Origin: Drosophila persimilis
Taxonomy: Eukaryota; Arthropoda; Insecta; Diptera; Drosophilidae
DNA: 64,000 nt
NCBI RefSeq assembly: GCF_003286085.1
Contig: NW_020825354.1
Coordinates: 620,001-684,000 of the forward strand
Direction of reading: 5' to 3'
Shown here: positions 39,801 to 50,400 of the stretch, piece by piece
Layout: the number at the start of each line of letters is the position of its first letter
Position numbering within the stretch: the stretch's first letter is position 1
Position numbers and translations under genes: made by a program
Notes under the pieces: model-generated
The model's input: only the letters and a program-made list of their open reading frames with translations
The model's database searches: none
Told to the model about the DNA's origin: nothing

Positions 39801-42800
39801 CCCGACGTCACGCTCAGACTGATTTTCTGTCTCTCTCGCACGCACTCTTTGTCGTTTCGTTTAATATTAGCGGCGTCTGCCGGAGGAGAGCCATACTGAC
39901 AAAGTATCAGGTATAACTGTAGAGTTGCGGTGTCCGCAGCAACTCACAACGTTCCCCTTCGTTTTTTGTTTTTTTTAGTGTCCCTACAACGCATCTACCC
40001 TACAACACATCGTACAATACTGTTTCCAGTGGGATAATCTGACAATGATTAATCGTTTTGAAATCATAGCAATATCCGAAAAGTGGCCTTTGCTTTAGTC
40101 GTTTCGGAGATTCCGTTGACAGAACCAAAGGATCAGTCAATCCCCAATCGCCCCAAGGGATAAACCTGCAACAAAAAACTTCAAACTGGGTCCGTGTACG
40201 GAGAATCCTGTGGAGTGCAAAAATAATGACAGACACAACTGGCTCTTGCCGTCAACCGGCGATGATGGACTACAGCCTGAGCAAGGCCATGCGCCACTTA
40301 TGCACGTCGCCGTGTCCGTGCCAAAAGTGCAGGGCCAGCAGGATGTCGCAGGGCAATGGCGGAAGTCCCTGCAGACCCAGATCTCCTGCTGGCTACGGGG
40401 AACCTAGAGAAGCTCCCCCAGGGGGCAGCGGACTCAGCTCAGAATCCAGGCACATGAATACGTTGGAGGAGCAGGTGCCGCACGGCACTGGCGATTTGGT
40501 GGGCAGTGCGGACATGCGCTGCGATGAGACCTACGGTTATGGGACGGACTGTGCCTCCGGATTTACTAGTCGCACGCAGTCGGACATATACCTGCCACAG
40601 CAGGTGGCAAGCAGCGTGGCCCTCGCTGCACTTAGAGGCGGAGGATTAACAGGAGGGATGAGCGCGTTCGAGGACAGCGATTTTGGGGTACCAAGCGCTT
40701 CCGGCGGTGGCTTGAGCGGCTGCGGATCCAGAGAATACAGTTACAGTGCCACTGGGACTGTGGCCAGTGGATTCTATGGTGGCCGGGCGAGCGTCTCGAG
40801 AGCTGGCGCAAGCCTGTTCGGAAGAGCGAGCACCTTCGGAATGGCACGCGGTCGGGGTTTAGTAGAGACTGAAGACACATATGGGAGACCCCCCAATAAC
40901 AACAACGGCCCCGCGGACTTCAATCTGTTTAGGAACCAACGAGTCAGTGACATTGTCACCTTCATCATTGAGATCATGGGCGTACTCGTGTAAGTATCTC
41001 TCAGATTCCCCTCTAGATCCCAGATTCCCGATCCCTAACTTGCCTCTCCTTTTAGGTTCTTTGCCATCTGCACGATCAGCTTCTGGATCACCCTGGGCTA
41101 CTATGTCGTCAAGCTATTTGTGGACCTCAAGGATGCGGACAAGTGGGTCCAAACGGCAGCGGGCATCGTAGTGGGCGTGCTGCTGCTTGCCTTTTTTGTG
41201 ACGGTGGTCACGAACCGAGAGGGAGGCTTCTGCTGCCGCGGGAAGAGTCGTGTGAGGGCCAACAGCAAGTGGACCCTCAACTGTTTTACTAGGCTCAAGA
41301 GCTTGCTCAACTTCTGCCCCAAGGCCGCGCCAAAGGCATGCAAGGCAGCGGCACCCGTCAAGCCACAAGCCGTATGCCCCAAGGCTAAGACACCAACAGG
41401 CGCCCAGTGTACAGCATCGAGCAGCATCATGTCAATGATTTGGCCCCAAAAGGTAAAGCCACTTCCGGGCAAGAAACCCATCAAATGCTGGCTGGGCAAA
41501 TGCGACATCAAGGGCACCTCCTGTCCCAAAAAAGTGCGCTACAGCGACAAGCAGGGGCGTGCCATTTTCAAGAACTCCAAGCGGTATGCCATACCCTGCG
41601 AAATGAAGCAGCCGCCGGCATTGATCGTCTGGTTACATGATGTGTTTGCGCGCCTGATGGGTTACTAAAAGACAATATCGGATCCGGACAGCAGCAGGAA
41701 CGGTAATTGGGGGAAGCGAAAAAACCCAAAATCTTGAGTTTAAATAAACATAATATTTGGCATTGAAAATGGTTTAAATGGAGGGATGGAATGGAAGAAT
41801 GGGTCTAATGGGGATGGGATCCCTGAAGGACGAATCAGTAAAAGAACTAGTCACAGGTACATCGAGGCTCAGTACCGAGAAACCAAAAACAATACACATT
41901 GCTTGGACATGACACGGCAAGCTGATGGTCGGTGGTTCCACAACCGAATGGTTCCACAACGGAGTGCCCAAAAATACAATAACAAATTGGGCATATTATC
42001 TCCGAGATCGGGACCGATACTCTGTTCCAAGCATCGCTTTCGGTCTCGGATCCACAACAGGAAAGAGCTTGATCGAGAAAAGTTTCAGAAGTATCTTTTT
42101 ATCCCATCAAATTATCATCGATTTATGGGAATAATGCCATAAGAGGAAAAGTGATCCACTCTAATCCAAAAAGGTCCACTAACCGTGAACAGACGATGTT
42201 CAGGGTTAGATCTATTGATCTCTATTGATTTCTAAATAGTGCTATCGAAATGGTATCAGTGGTAAGTATGCATCATGAATATGTCGATGTATCATCGATG
42301 TGGGATTCATAATGTATTATCCCATTCAATTATCATCAATTCTTGGGAATAAGGATGGTTTATAGTCATATGGCAACAAATTGAATGAATTGAAAATACC
42401 CAGATCCTAAGGGATCTGTATCAGATTCTACTCACTGTTGGTTTTCATCAGTCGCAGCAGCTCAGAGATCATCCAGGTGGCCGTCGCGGGTCCAATCCAT
42501 GCCAGACCATGGGCTCCAGCCTCCACAAAGACGGCATTCGCCTGACCAGATTTCCTCTTACGCTTGGGTCTCTTGTAGCCCGAGGCCGAGGCATTGGCTG
42601 CTGAAGCAGATTGCTTGGACTCGATCTTGACAACGATCAGGGGACGGCCCTCGTAGGAGCGTCCAATGTGGATGAGCTCGACGAGCTGTGGATGCCTCAT
42701 ACGCATCGTTTCAAGGTACTGCACAATCTCGTCGTGAGTGTGATAGCGATTCCAGGTCATTCCAGGCTTTGCGACGCCCGTGGGCTTGGGCTTGGGCCTG

Positions 42801-45800
42801 GACGGACGCTGCAGTGAGACGGGTGTGGTGTGCAGATAGTCCTCCTTCGACTGCTCGTAGGCAATGGCCATGCCCACATCGAAGATGAGAACTTCATGGG
42901 CAATGCTCTCGTAGTTGAGAGTTCCCTGGAAATCGACCAGCATCTTGGGCGGCACTAGGACATCGGTGAGACCTCTGGCAAGGGATCGGGGTGTTTAATT
43001 TATGTTTTGGGCGTAAGCCTTTAAGGACTACTCTCGATCGATCTCTGCTCTCACCTGAGACTGGGGCCCTTGAGCCAGTGCATCTTGACACCGTCCTCGC
43101 CCTTCTTGAACTCCTCCAGTGCTCGCACCTGTGCCTCATCCTGCGGCTTGAGTCGCCAGATCTGATACTTGTCATAGCTTATCCTGCGCGGTATATCCGG
43201 CTTGACGGTGGTGGTCCCTTTGGTCGTCATCCTGGTCGTCATCGCGTTGCCCGTGGAGTTGACAATGTGATGGGCGAGTATCCCAATCCAGTTCTGGGGA
43301 TTCCTCAACGGATCCACAATTGTCAGTATGGGCACCTGAGCGGCAGCAGACGGTTGGCTGGTTGTCGTCGATGTGGTGGTCGTTGAGGTTGTGCTGCGGC
43401 GACGCACTTTCCTTTTGGGCTTCGCATCGAACCAGCTGGAAAACCATTCTAGAAGGGAAAAGTGGATCGCATTTTCAGTTTGGGAGAGAGAGAGAGAGTG
43501 CAGAAAGCGTGACACTCCAATCGAATCAGAACGAACTCCTCCATCCACCATTTGAGGGTCAGACCGTTGAAACGAACGTTCTAGCTATTGATTCATGTGG
43601 GTGACTGGCTTTTGGATAGTTAGAAGAAGGAGGTTGCTTTCCCTCATGCCCAAGAATCTTTCCAAGGGGAAGGAATCAAGAAAAAAGCTCGTTACCGACC
43701 GAGGGGCACTGCCGCATTCCGCTGGACATACTTTTGGACTATTGAGATCATTTGAACATTAGATCGAGTAAAACCATTATTTAGGGATCATCAAGATTCT
43801 GTTTATGCTATTTGATGATGTAATATTGGGACTATCCAGCTCTCTATCCAGAAGAAGACATATAACACCATTTATCTAACATAGTTTGAATACTGTGGTA
43901 TCTTTTCAACCATTAAATCATTTAACTGCCCATCGAACCGCGTCAATAAACTTGACCACTAGACTGAGAATTTTCAGAGACTTCCCTTAGTGGACTTGAG
44001 TCCAATTTCTTCGTTATAATAATGATGATCTAAGAGAACTTTGGATTTGGGAATGTACTCACTGTCATAGTCATCTTCGTCGGAATCCGTGGGCGTTGTT
44101 GTTGTCGTCTTGCCAAAGCCAAACCATGAGTCCAGCCAACCGGCTGGCTCTTGGGTGGGCGCCGGCAGTGGCACCACTGTGGTGGTGCTACCAATCTTCT
44201 TGGTGCGTCGTCCTGGTCCGAACCAGGAGCTGAACCAACTGCCCAGGGTGCTGCTGCCATCATAATCGTCGTCATCGTCGCCCTCATCCTCGTCGTCCTC
44301 GGGCTGGGCATAGGCCTCGTTGCTGTGGGCGCTATGGTAGAGCGTGTAGCTGGGATACTTGGGGGGCTTTGTGGGGTTCACCTTGTGGACCTCCTCCTCG
44401 TCCTCATCGTTGAACGATGATGGACCGCCAAAGCCCAAGTCCATCAGACGGGACATGGCCACCTGAACGGGGTAGAAGATCATGCGAAAGAAGCCACCGA
44501 TGCCACCCGAATCATCATCGTTGTCGTCCTCCTCCTCGGAGGAGGAAGCGGGCGGTCGTCTACGGATGCGTATACGCTTCTTGGCCATGCTGTTCTTTGT
44601 GCTGGAAAACTGGTCCCCCTCCAGCAGCTCAGTGCTCGTTGGTGAGAGGGTCGTCGTCTCCGACTCCTCCATGGCCCCAAAGTCGGCTCCCTCCTCCGCC
44701 GAGCTGCTGTCCTCCTTGGGGTCCTCGGGGCTGCTACTGCTGGTAGCTTGTCCCGCCTGAGGCTCCTTTTCGTCACCATCTCCATTCTCATTCTCATCTT
44801 CGTAATAGTACGCATCATCCTCTTCGGTATCGTCATCGTAATCCCCGCCAGAAATTAGCTCGAATATATCAAAGTTCGAGCCCTCGGGACGACCGCGTCT
44901 CCTCTCCTTTTCCTTTGCCTTTGCCTTGGATTTTTTCTTTTTCTTTGGTTGGATTTTGATCTGATCTGGCTGAGGATGATGATTCTCCTTCGAGTCTGTA
45001 CTGTGATTCCTGTGCAGCAGGTGGACAGCGTGTGGCAGGTGCAGCACTCCAGTGGCCACACCAGCGCCGCCTGCCGCACGATCACCGCCAACTTCTGGGG
45101 TTGTTCGCGGCTTTGGCTTGGATTTGCTTTTACTGCTGCCCTTGGGTCCCCTTGGCCTTGGGCTTCCAGATCCACCACCCCTTCTTCGAGCACCGGATGA
45201 TCCTCCTCTCACGACTGTGGATGATGATCTGGTGGCTGCCCGTTGGACTGCTGCCTTAAGTGGTCCTTTTACTGTCGATCCTCTGACGAGTGTTTTTTTT
45301 TCCACTGCTGAAGATGATCCTGCTTTTGCTGCTGCTGATCCTCTTCCAACTGATCCTCCTAACCCGACGGCCTCTCCTCCTTGTAATCTCACTACCGATG
45401 ATCCTTTTGTTGGTGATCCTCGAATGGGTAATACTTTTACTGCAGATCTTTCTGCAGCTGATCCTCCTACTGCCGCTCCTTTTATTAGAGGTATTTCCAC
45501 GGTCGATCCCCTAACAACTGCTCCTCTTCCTACTGCTGCTGACCCTTCTACTACTGACGATCCTCCTGCTGCTTCTACCGCACCTTCTCCTACTCCTGCT
45601 GCGGCTTCTAGTCCTCGACGACGTCTCACATGGGAATGAGGATGCTGGGGATGATATCCCTGGTTAATCACATATGCATGCTGACTGAAAATATTCCCCG
45701 TCGATGTGGTGGCCTGCGGCATATGGGGCTTCTCCAGCTGTGTGGATCCAGGCGGCGGTCTCGTTGTCGTCGTGGTTGTTGTGCTGCTGCTGCTGCTCGG

Positions 45801-46877
45801 TCGCGTGCCCAGGATAATGGGTGGTGGACCTGCGGGTCGCTCAGTGGTGCTGTTACTTCTCCGCTTGTGTCCAGGCCGGCGTTTAATTGCCTTCACGGGA
45901 CTCGGCTTCTTCTTCTTGCGCTTCTTTCGCCTGGTTGTGGATGTCTTGGGTCTCCGTGTGGTGGTGGTGCTGCTACTCTTGTGGTGAATCTTAAACACCT
46001 GATCGTTGATGGTGGTTATGGGTCCACTGGTCACCATCACCGGTGGCGGTCGATGCTGTGGCTTCGGCAGCTTGTTGGTGACACCACCCGGCCTCTTTTT
46101 GGGCTTCTGCAGCCGTATGATCTGTGGCCGAGCAGTCACTCCTCCTTGTTGGGGGCTCGGCTTCAGGTTCGGCGTGGAGAGCACGGTGCCCGGGGGAATG
46201 GTTTGCTGCTGCTGCTGCTGCTGCTGCTGGCACTGCTCCTCGTAGTGTTGCCGCAATGCCTGGATATCCGCATCATACTGTGCCTTGGTCACATAGATGG
46301 CTATGGCGCCGCCGCTGTCATTGCGGGGTTGAGATCCCTGGACACCTTGGGCACCCTCTCCCACTTGGCTGATGGCATAGACAATGCCTGTGGCAGGGTT
46401 GGTAAAGAAGATGGGGAAACTGGCTTGGGCGGAGGAGCCATTCGCTGGACGATGGTGATTGACGAATGGCCGCTGAGGCGTGGGATCCTTAATCTCCAGC
46501 AGCTGACTCTGCACATGCATCAGATCGGGCGCGGGTTGCGTATTGGTGGGTGCCTCTTCCACGGACTCGAACACATATGGCTGCTGCTGATCCGCATCCT
46601 CCTCCTGGCTAAACAACTGGAAATCCAGCTCTGGTGGCTCGAAGCGGATCGAGGTCTCTGCATGCTGATACCGCGGGACAAAGCGCTGCTCCATGCGCCG
46701 GCGATCGTTGGCGAGCAGCTCGCGATGCCACAGACTATCGAACTCCTCGGCGCTGGGATGGTAGCCAAAATCATAGGCCTGACAGAGGCCCCAGTCCCAG
46801 ACCGAGAGACAGACCCAGAGGTTGGCCAAGAGCAGCTTGACCACCATGTGACCACCATAACGGCCACTTGATGCCAT
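36865..46877 (-). CDS. CG8945: CG8945-like secreted M14 carboxypeptidase homologue, active site degenerate
   Basis: Six exons, high to low: 46877-44063, 43448-43055, 42974-42436, 37726-37365, 37282-37093, 37028-36865. They give 4,464 bases, 1,487 residues. The ATG at 46877 (MASSGRYGG) precedes a hydrophobic segment ending CQAYDF, a probable signal peptide. Residues to about 1000 are low complexity: poly-Gln, Pro/Thr/Ser, Lys/Arg-rich, then acidic. WFSSWF-like motifs start at 881, 914 and 940. An M14 propeptide-like part (about 1030-1120) and a carboxypeptidase domain (about 1145-1487) follow, with RSYEGRPL, MPVLNPDG and GYLLPSSAIEPT. Zn ligand His is kept (1225), but the Glu ligand is Ala1228, the second His is Gln1376 and the catalytic Glu is Gln1453. 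The Tyr248 equivalent (Tyr1442) is kept. The protein is probably secreted and non-catalytic. Intron 3 holds another gene and a mobile element. Confidence 0.9.
38034..38578. repeat. Pair of diverged direct repeats in CG8945 intron 3
   Basis: A sequence of about 50 bases containing GGGTGGCCGGACCA followed by GCCACTCGG and GCAGCCAAT occurs at about 38034-38083 and again at about 38523-38573, same orientation, about 490 bases apart. Phrases GTTCGATCAGTCGAAC and GCATTGTCGAACAC nearby also echo each other. It may be the remains of a small mobile element. Confidence 0.5.
38886..39966 (+). mobile_element. DINE-1/mini-me-like interspersed element, copy A
   Basis: This roughly 1.08-kb element lies in CG8945 intron 3. 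It starts TTTTATACCCGAT, carries the TATATTCTTGATCAGCATC core followed by a (GTCY)n microsatellite at about 39031-39072, and contains three internal copies of a roughly 60-base unit (near 39165, 39500 and 39634) with CGAAAATCTG and CATCCACAA. It ends in a stem-loop at 39922-39945 (GAGTTGCGG...CCGCAGCAACTC) and then CACAACGTTCCCC. Copy B at 62198-63325 has the same order and orientation. The core plus (GTCY)n is typical of the Helitron-like mini-me/DINE-1 group. There is no coding capacity. Confidence 0.75.
40226..41668 (+). CDS. Nested gene: two-pass membrane protein with Cys/Lys-rich tail, function unknown
   Basis: It lies inside CG8945 intron 3 on the opposite strand. Exon 1 is 40226-40989 and exon 2 is 41056-41668. 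The 66-base intron (GTAAGT donor, CTTTTAG acceptor) splits a Val codon. The product has 458 residues. The N-terminal half is Gly/Ser/Ala-rich with an early CPCQKC cluster and phrases like SGFYGGRASVSRAG. Two hydrophobic segments follow, at about residues 244-282 (IIEIMGVLVFFAICTISFWI) and 293-315 (AGIVVGVLLLAFFVTVV). The tail is rich in Cys, Lys and Pro (for example CFTRLKSLLNFCPKAAPKAC). There is no signal peptide and no family I recognise. An AATAAA at 41743-41748 fits its 3' end. The ATG is the first in frame, about 260 bases after the mobile element. Nested, small-intron, opposite-strand genes in flies are often testis-expressed, which is only inference here. Confidence 0.8.
41743..41748 (+). 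terminator. Polyadenylation signal (AATAAA) of the nested gene
   Basis: Canonical hexamer 75 bases after the stop codon at 41668, on the coding strand. Confidence 0.65.
45190..45640 (-). repeat. Degenerate in-frame coding repeat in CG8945 exon 1
   Basis: The coding strand repeats AGTAGGAGGATCATC-like phrases, giving a Gly/Ser/Ala/Val/Arg-rich segment at about residues 415-560 (for example VEGSAAVGRGAVVRGST). It keeps the frame throughout although unit length varies. Its composition differs sharply from the Pro/Thr-rich and acidic parts on either side, which suggests recent expansion. The opposite strand is also open here (DPxT-type repeats), an effect of the repeat. Confidence 0.6.
46203..46229 (-). 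repeat. CAG run encoding poly-Gln in CG8945
   Basis: Nine CAG codons in the N-terminal region of CG8945, preceded by HYEEQC and followed by TIPPG. The length is likely variable between individuals. Confidence 0.8.
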
Positions 46878-47460
46878 CACTCTCTCACTCTCTCTCTCTC
46901 GCTCGCTCACTCACTCTCTTTACCGCGCGACTCTTCACTTTAGAGCGGAGTTCTCTTCGAGGCGTGCGCGACCGTTTGGCTGCGAGTCTGGTTAATAAAT
47001 GAAACAACGCGGTGGAGGCCCAGCCACAGCGACCCGGCGGCCAACGACGACGACGACAACAACTCAACCGGCAGCCCCAGCCCCAGCTCCAGCCCCAGCC
47101 CCAGTCCCGATTACTCTCAACCGGAGAAAGCCCCCTCCAATGGCCATTCTTTTGCCCTCCCCCCCACCACCCATCCAAAAGATTCGGCTGCTTGGCTTTT
47201 GGCCCCGTCGTAACGTTTCAGTGAAGATGATGGCACCGCTGCCATCTCCATCTACACTTCCACTCCCATAGCGCACACCAGACGCGCCTCCCTCCCTCCC
47301 GTCTACTTCAATGGAGACGACCTGTCGAATGTTCTCGTGGGGGAGGAGCATAAGGAGTGCCACTTAATGCCGCTTAACTGGCCTTGCGACAGTTATCGAA
47401 GCATTGCAAATTGCCGATCTAATCATAGATGACAGTTGTCTAACGACAGTGGCTCAGGCT
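46878..47460 (-). promoter_or_regulatory. CG8945 5' leader and probable promoter
   Basis: Immediately upstream of the start codon the minus strand has GAGAGAGAG and GAGCGAGCGAGTGAG runs (46878-46920), potential GAGA-factor sites. The frame stays open upstream through a GTG at 46910, but the ATG at 46877 in a GTGATGG context is the sensible start. Further upstream are GCC/GGG-rich phrases. No TATA box was identified. Confidence 0.45.
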
Positions 47461-50400
47461 CAGGCACAGTCACAGGCACAGTGGCACAAAAACTTCTCGA
47501 AATGGTACCCTACGAATTTTTTAACAAAATTTGTAAATGGAGTGGGAGTTTTTGAATGGGAGCTATTGTAAGATTGGAAAAAGAGTGTATTACCTTTCGG
47601 TGGATTTTTGATTTTCTATGAAGACAATTTCTTCTTTGTGGCTGTAATAATGATGCGATGGGAATCTTTTGGCCAACTTAGAAATGGGTTGGAGTGGGAT
47701 TTACTATGCCATTGTTAGATTCGCGGAAAGTATGTGAATTTTCTATAAATATTGTCATTGAATATCTTAGGTCAAGAAGTTTGAATTTAATTCTGGATAA
47801 AATACTCATAAAATTTTCAAAAAATAGGACTATAGGACTCCAACAAAATCAGTCTAATAAGTTAATGTTTTCCTTGTTGATTTATTTAAATATGCATTTA
47901 TATTATTGATTTTTTTGGAAATTGTATTAGATTGACTTTGCGGTTACTACCTATCTGCACCCGTACCTTATGTAGGGCTGCATTTAGGGCTCTATGACAT
48001 AATTATAATTCCCTTTTGCCATAGCATTTCCACGGAAGTATCTCTTAAAATGATGGCAATTAATATTTACCATCATGTGGAATTATTTATTTTGTAACAC
48101 TGTTTTCTTTCTCTGCTCTCTCCTATATGTATTGTTAATTCTATATAATTATTGTCTAATTCCATAATTAGCAGATAATTGTTAATTAATAAATAAATGA
48201 ATAACGTAAAGATTGTACCAGAATTGCATCTAGATTTTTCGTAATTATGCTCTCTTATATTTTTAAATCTATTCTTCCAGCAAATTTTGTCCCAAGGTGC
48301 GCCTATTCTCTTGGCCCAAGAGTAAGTACTAGTATCTAAATATAAGCTTGAGATTGAGCTTGAGCTTGAGTGCGTCTTGAGGGGGGAATGAATCGCATGG
48401 TAACACGCGTGGATCCCAGAAGATCGCGCCAGATCGGCCCGGGTGGAACTCGGTCAGGTCATTTGACTGCCGCGGCTGCGGCGGCGTCAGCGTGTGGCAT
48501 GCGGCGTGGGGCTTGTGGGGGCTCTGGCGGTGTGTCCCACTTAGGCGACACAACTCTGTGCTGCCTTTTTTGGGCGGTCGGGCGGTCGGGCGGCCGGCGG
48601 CGGCAGGATGCTGATGATGATGATGATGATGATGATGCTGGAAGCCAGCAACAGGTCGGACTTGTCCCAGTCCCGCTCCCAGTTCCCTATCCCCTGTCCA
48701 CATGGAGGATATGTTGAGGGGGCTCTAACAGAAATGCAAGAGATGATCATCAGAGATCATCAAGTGATTCAAATGGGTTTGCAGAGGAGTGAATGGAATT
48801 CATTTGGAATGGACGTAAAACTCCATACATTCGTGGGAATGGAATGACAAAATATGGGACTGGCAATCCAATGGAATGAAAGCGAATCTATTGGATAGAA
48901 TGAGTTCATTGGAGATACATAAATTTTAGGCAGACCATCGGAATGGAAGTACGAAACGATGAAAATCTTAACAGGATGGGCTACATCCTATGGATGATTT
49001 TAGGTACTTTGAATAAATTTAATGGACTGGAAGGGACTAAAGATTTCCACTTTGGATATGGTGACAAAATCTGAGCCCAAAAACCAAAACCACAAACAAA
49101 ACCCCACATTTTTCACTTTCTACGCATTCTGCAATTAAATCTGATTTTGCGGCCCTTTTTTGTTTTTTGTTTTATTTTGCTTTTTTTCTGATTTTGTTGT
49201 TCACTTTCCCCTAAGGCAGTGACCCGCCCTCCGCTTAATGTTTAAGATACAATAAAATTTAAAAAAAAACCAGAAAAAGAAGAATATCTCTGGACCGAAG
49301 CTTTTGATACCCTTTCAAAACGATGTAAGATGTGTTCAGCCCATTATAAAAGTATTTTTAATAATTACAATACATTTTATAGTTTGTTATTATTTGTTTT
49401 AATTGTTATTATTCAAATTTAAAAAAAAAAGTAAGATGTGTCCTCGACCCGACTTAGATCTATTTTGGATGATCTTTCAAAAGTTTTTCTTAAATTAGCA
49501 TGGATTTTTATTGATCGTTTGTATGGCAGCCATATTATGATATAGTCAACCGATGCGTCTATACCCACATCTAAATGTATCTATCTGTGCAATTGAAATA
49601 CTGACAGTTTGCTAAAAATATCTTCAGATATCATTTTCGTTAATGATGATCTAGGAAGTTCCGAACCTTACCATCTATTTAATGTAAATATGAAATACCT
49701 AAAAAACACACGAAAATAAATATAATATATATATAAATTAAATTTGTAGGTTATATTAAATATGAAATAAATAATTTAAGCGTAAAATATATTTAGATGA
49801 GATAATTTTTATATTAATGGTAAAATGTTAGTGATTTTCCAAAACTATCGCTTGAAATTTTTAAATCGATTCTCAGGGATTTTCCGTCTGGGTCGAGGCT
49901 TCTTTTTCAGTAATACCCACTCGGTAAGGGTAAAGAAATATCAGGTAAAGCACAGCACAACACAGCAAAGAAGCATACTGTCCCCGGTAATTACAACTAC
50001 TAAGACAATACTAAAAAAACAATAGCAGTTTGTTGGCTTTATGCTGTTGTTTTACTGTACTTACTGGAGCATTACTAAAAAACGTTTAACGTTCCACCAG
50101 CCAACGGCAATTGACAGACCAGACGCCCCAGACGGCGGGGGGGCTTTGGGGGCTTGGGGGCTTGACATTTAATAACAATAATCTAGAGAATAAGATTTAC
50201 AACAAAAAGAAAAGAAAATATGAAAAAAGCATTTTAATTGCGAGTTTTCTTTTCGGTCGGTCTCTCGTCTATGATCTAAACAGAAGCCAAGCATGTCAGA
50301 CATGCTCGTACGAGTATATTTGTATCTAAAAGATACACATCTCTCTCTACACACAGAAGCCCAAGAAGATGATCTAAGTATGTACCTGTTTTTGGGCGAG

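Noticed and set aside
45630..46871. 413-codon plus-strand open frame
   Set aside because: It is antisense to the well-supported CG8945 exon 1 and has no domain; openness follows from the codon bias of the sense gene.
46878..46910. Upstream start for CG8945 in the GAGA run
   Set aside because: The codon at 46910 is GTG, not ATG; the first ATG in frame is at 46877 and sits just before the signal peptide.
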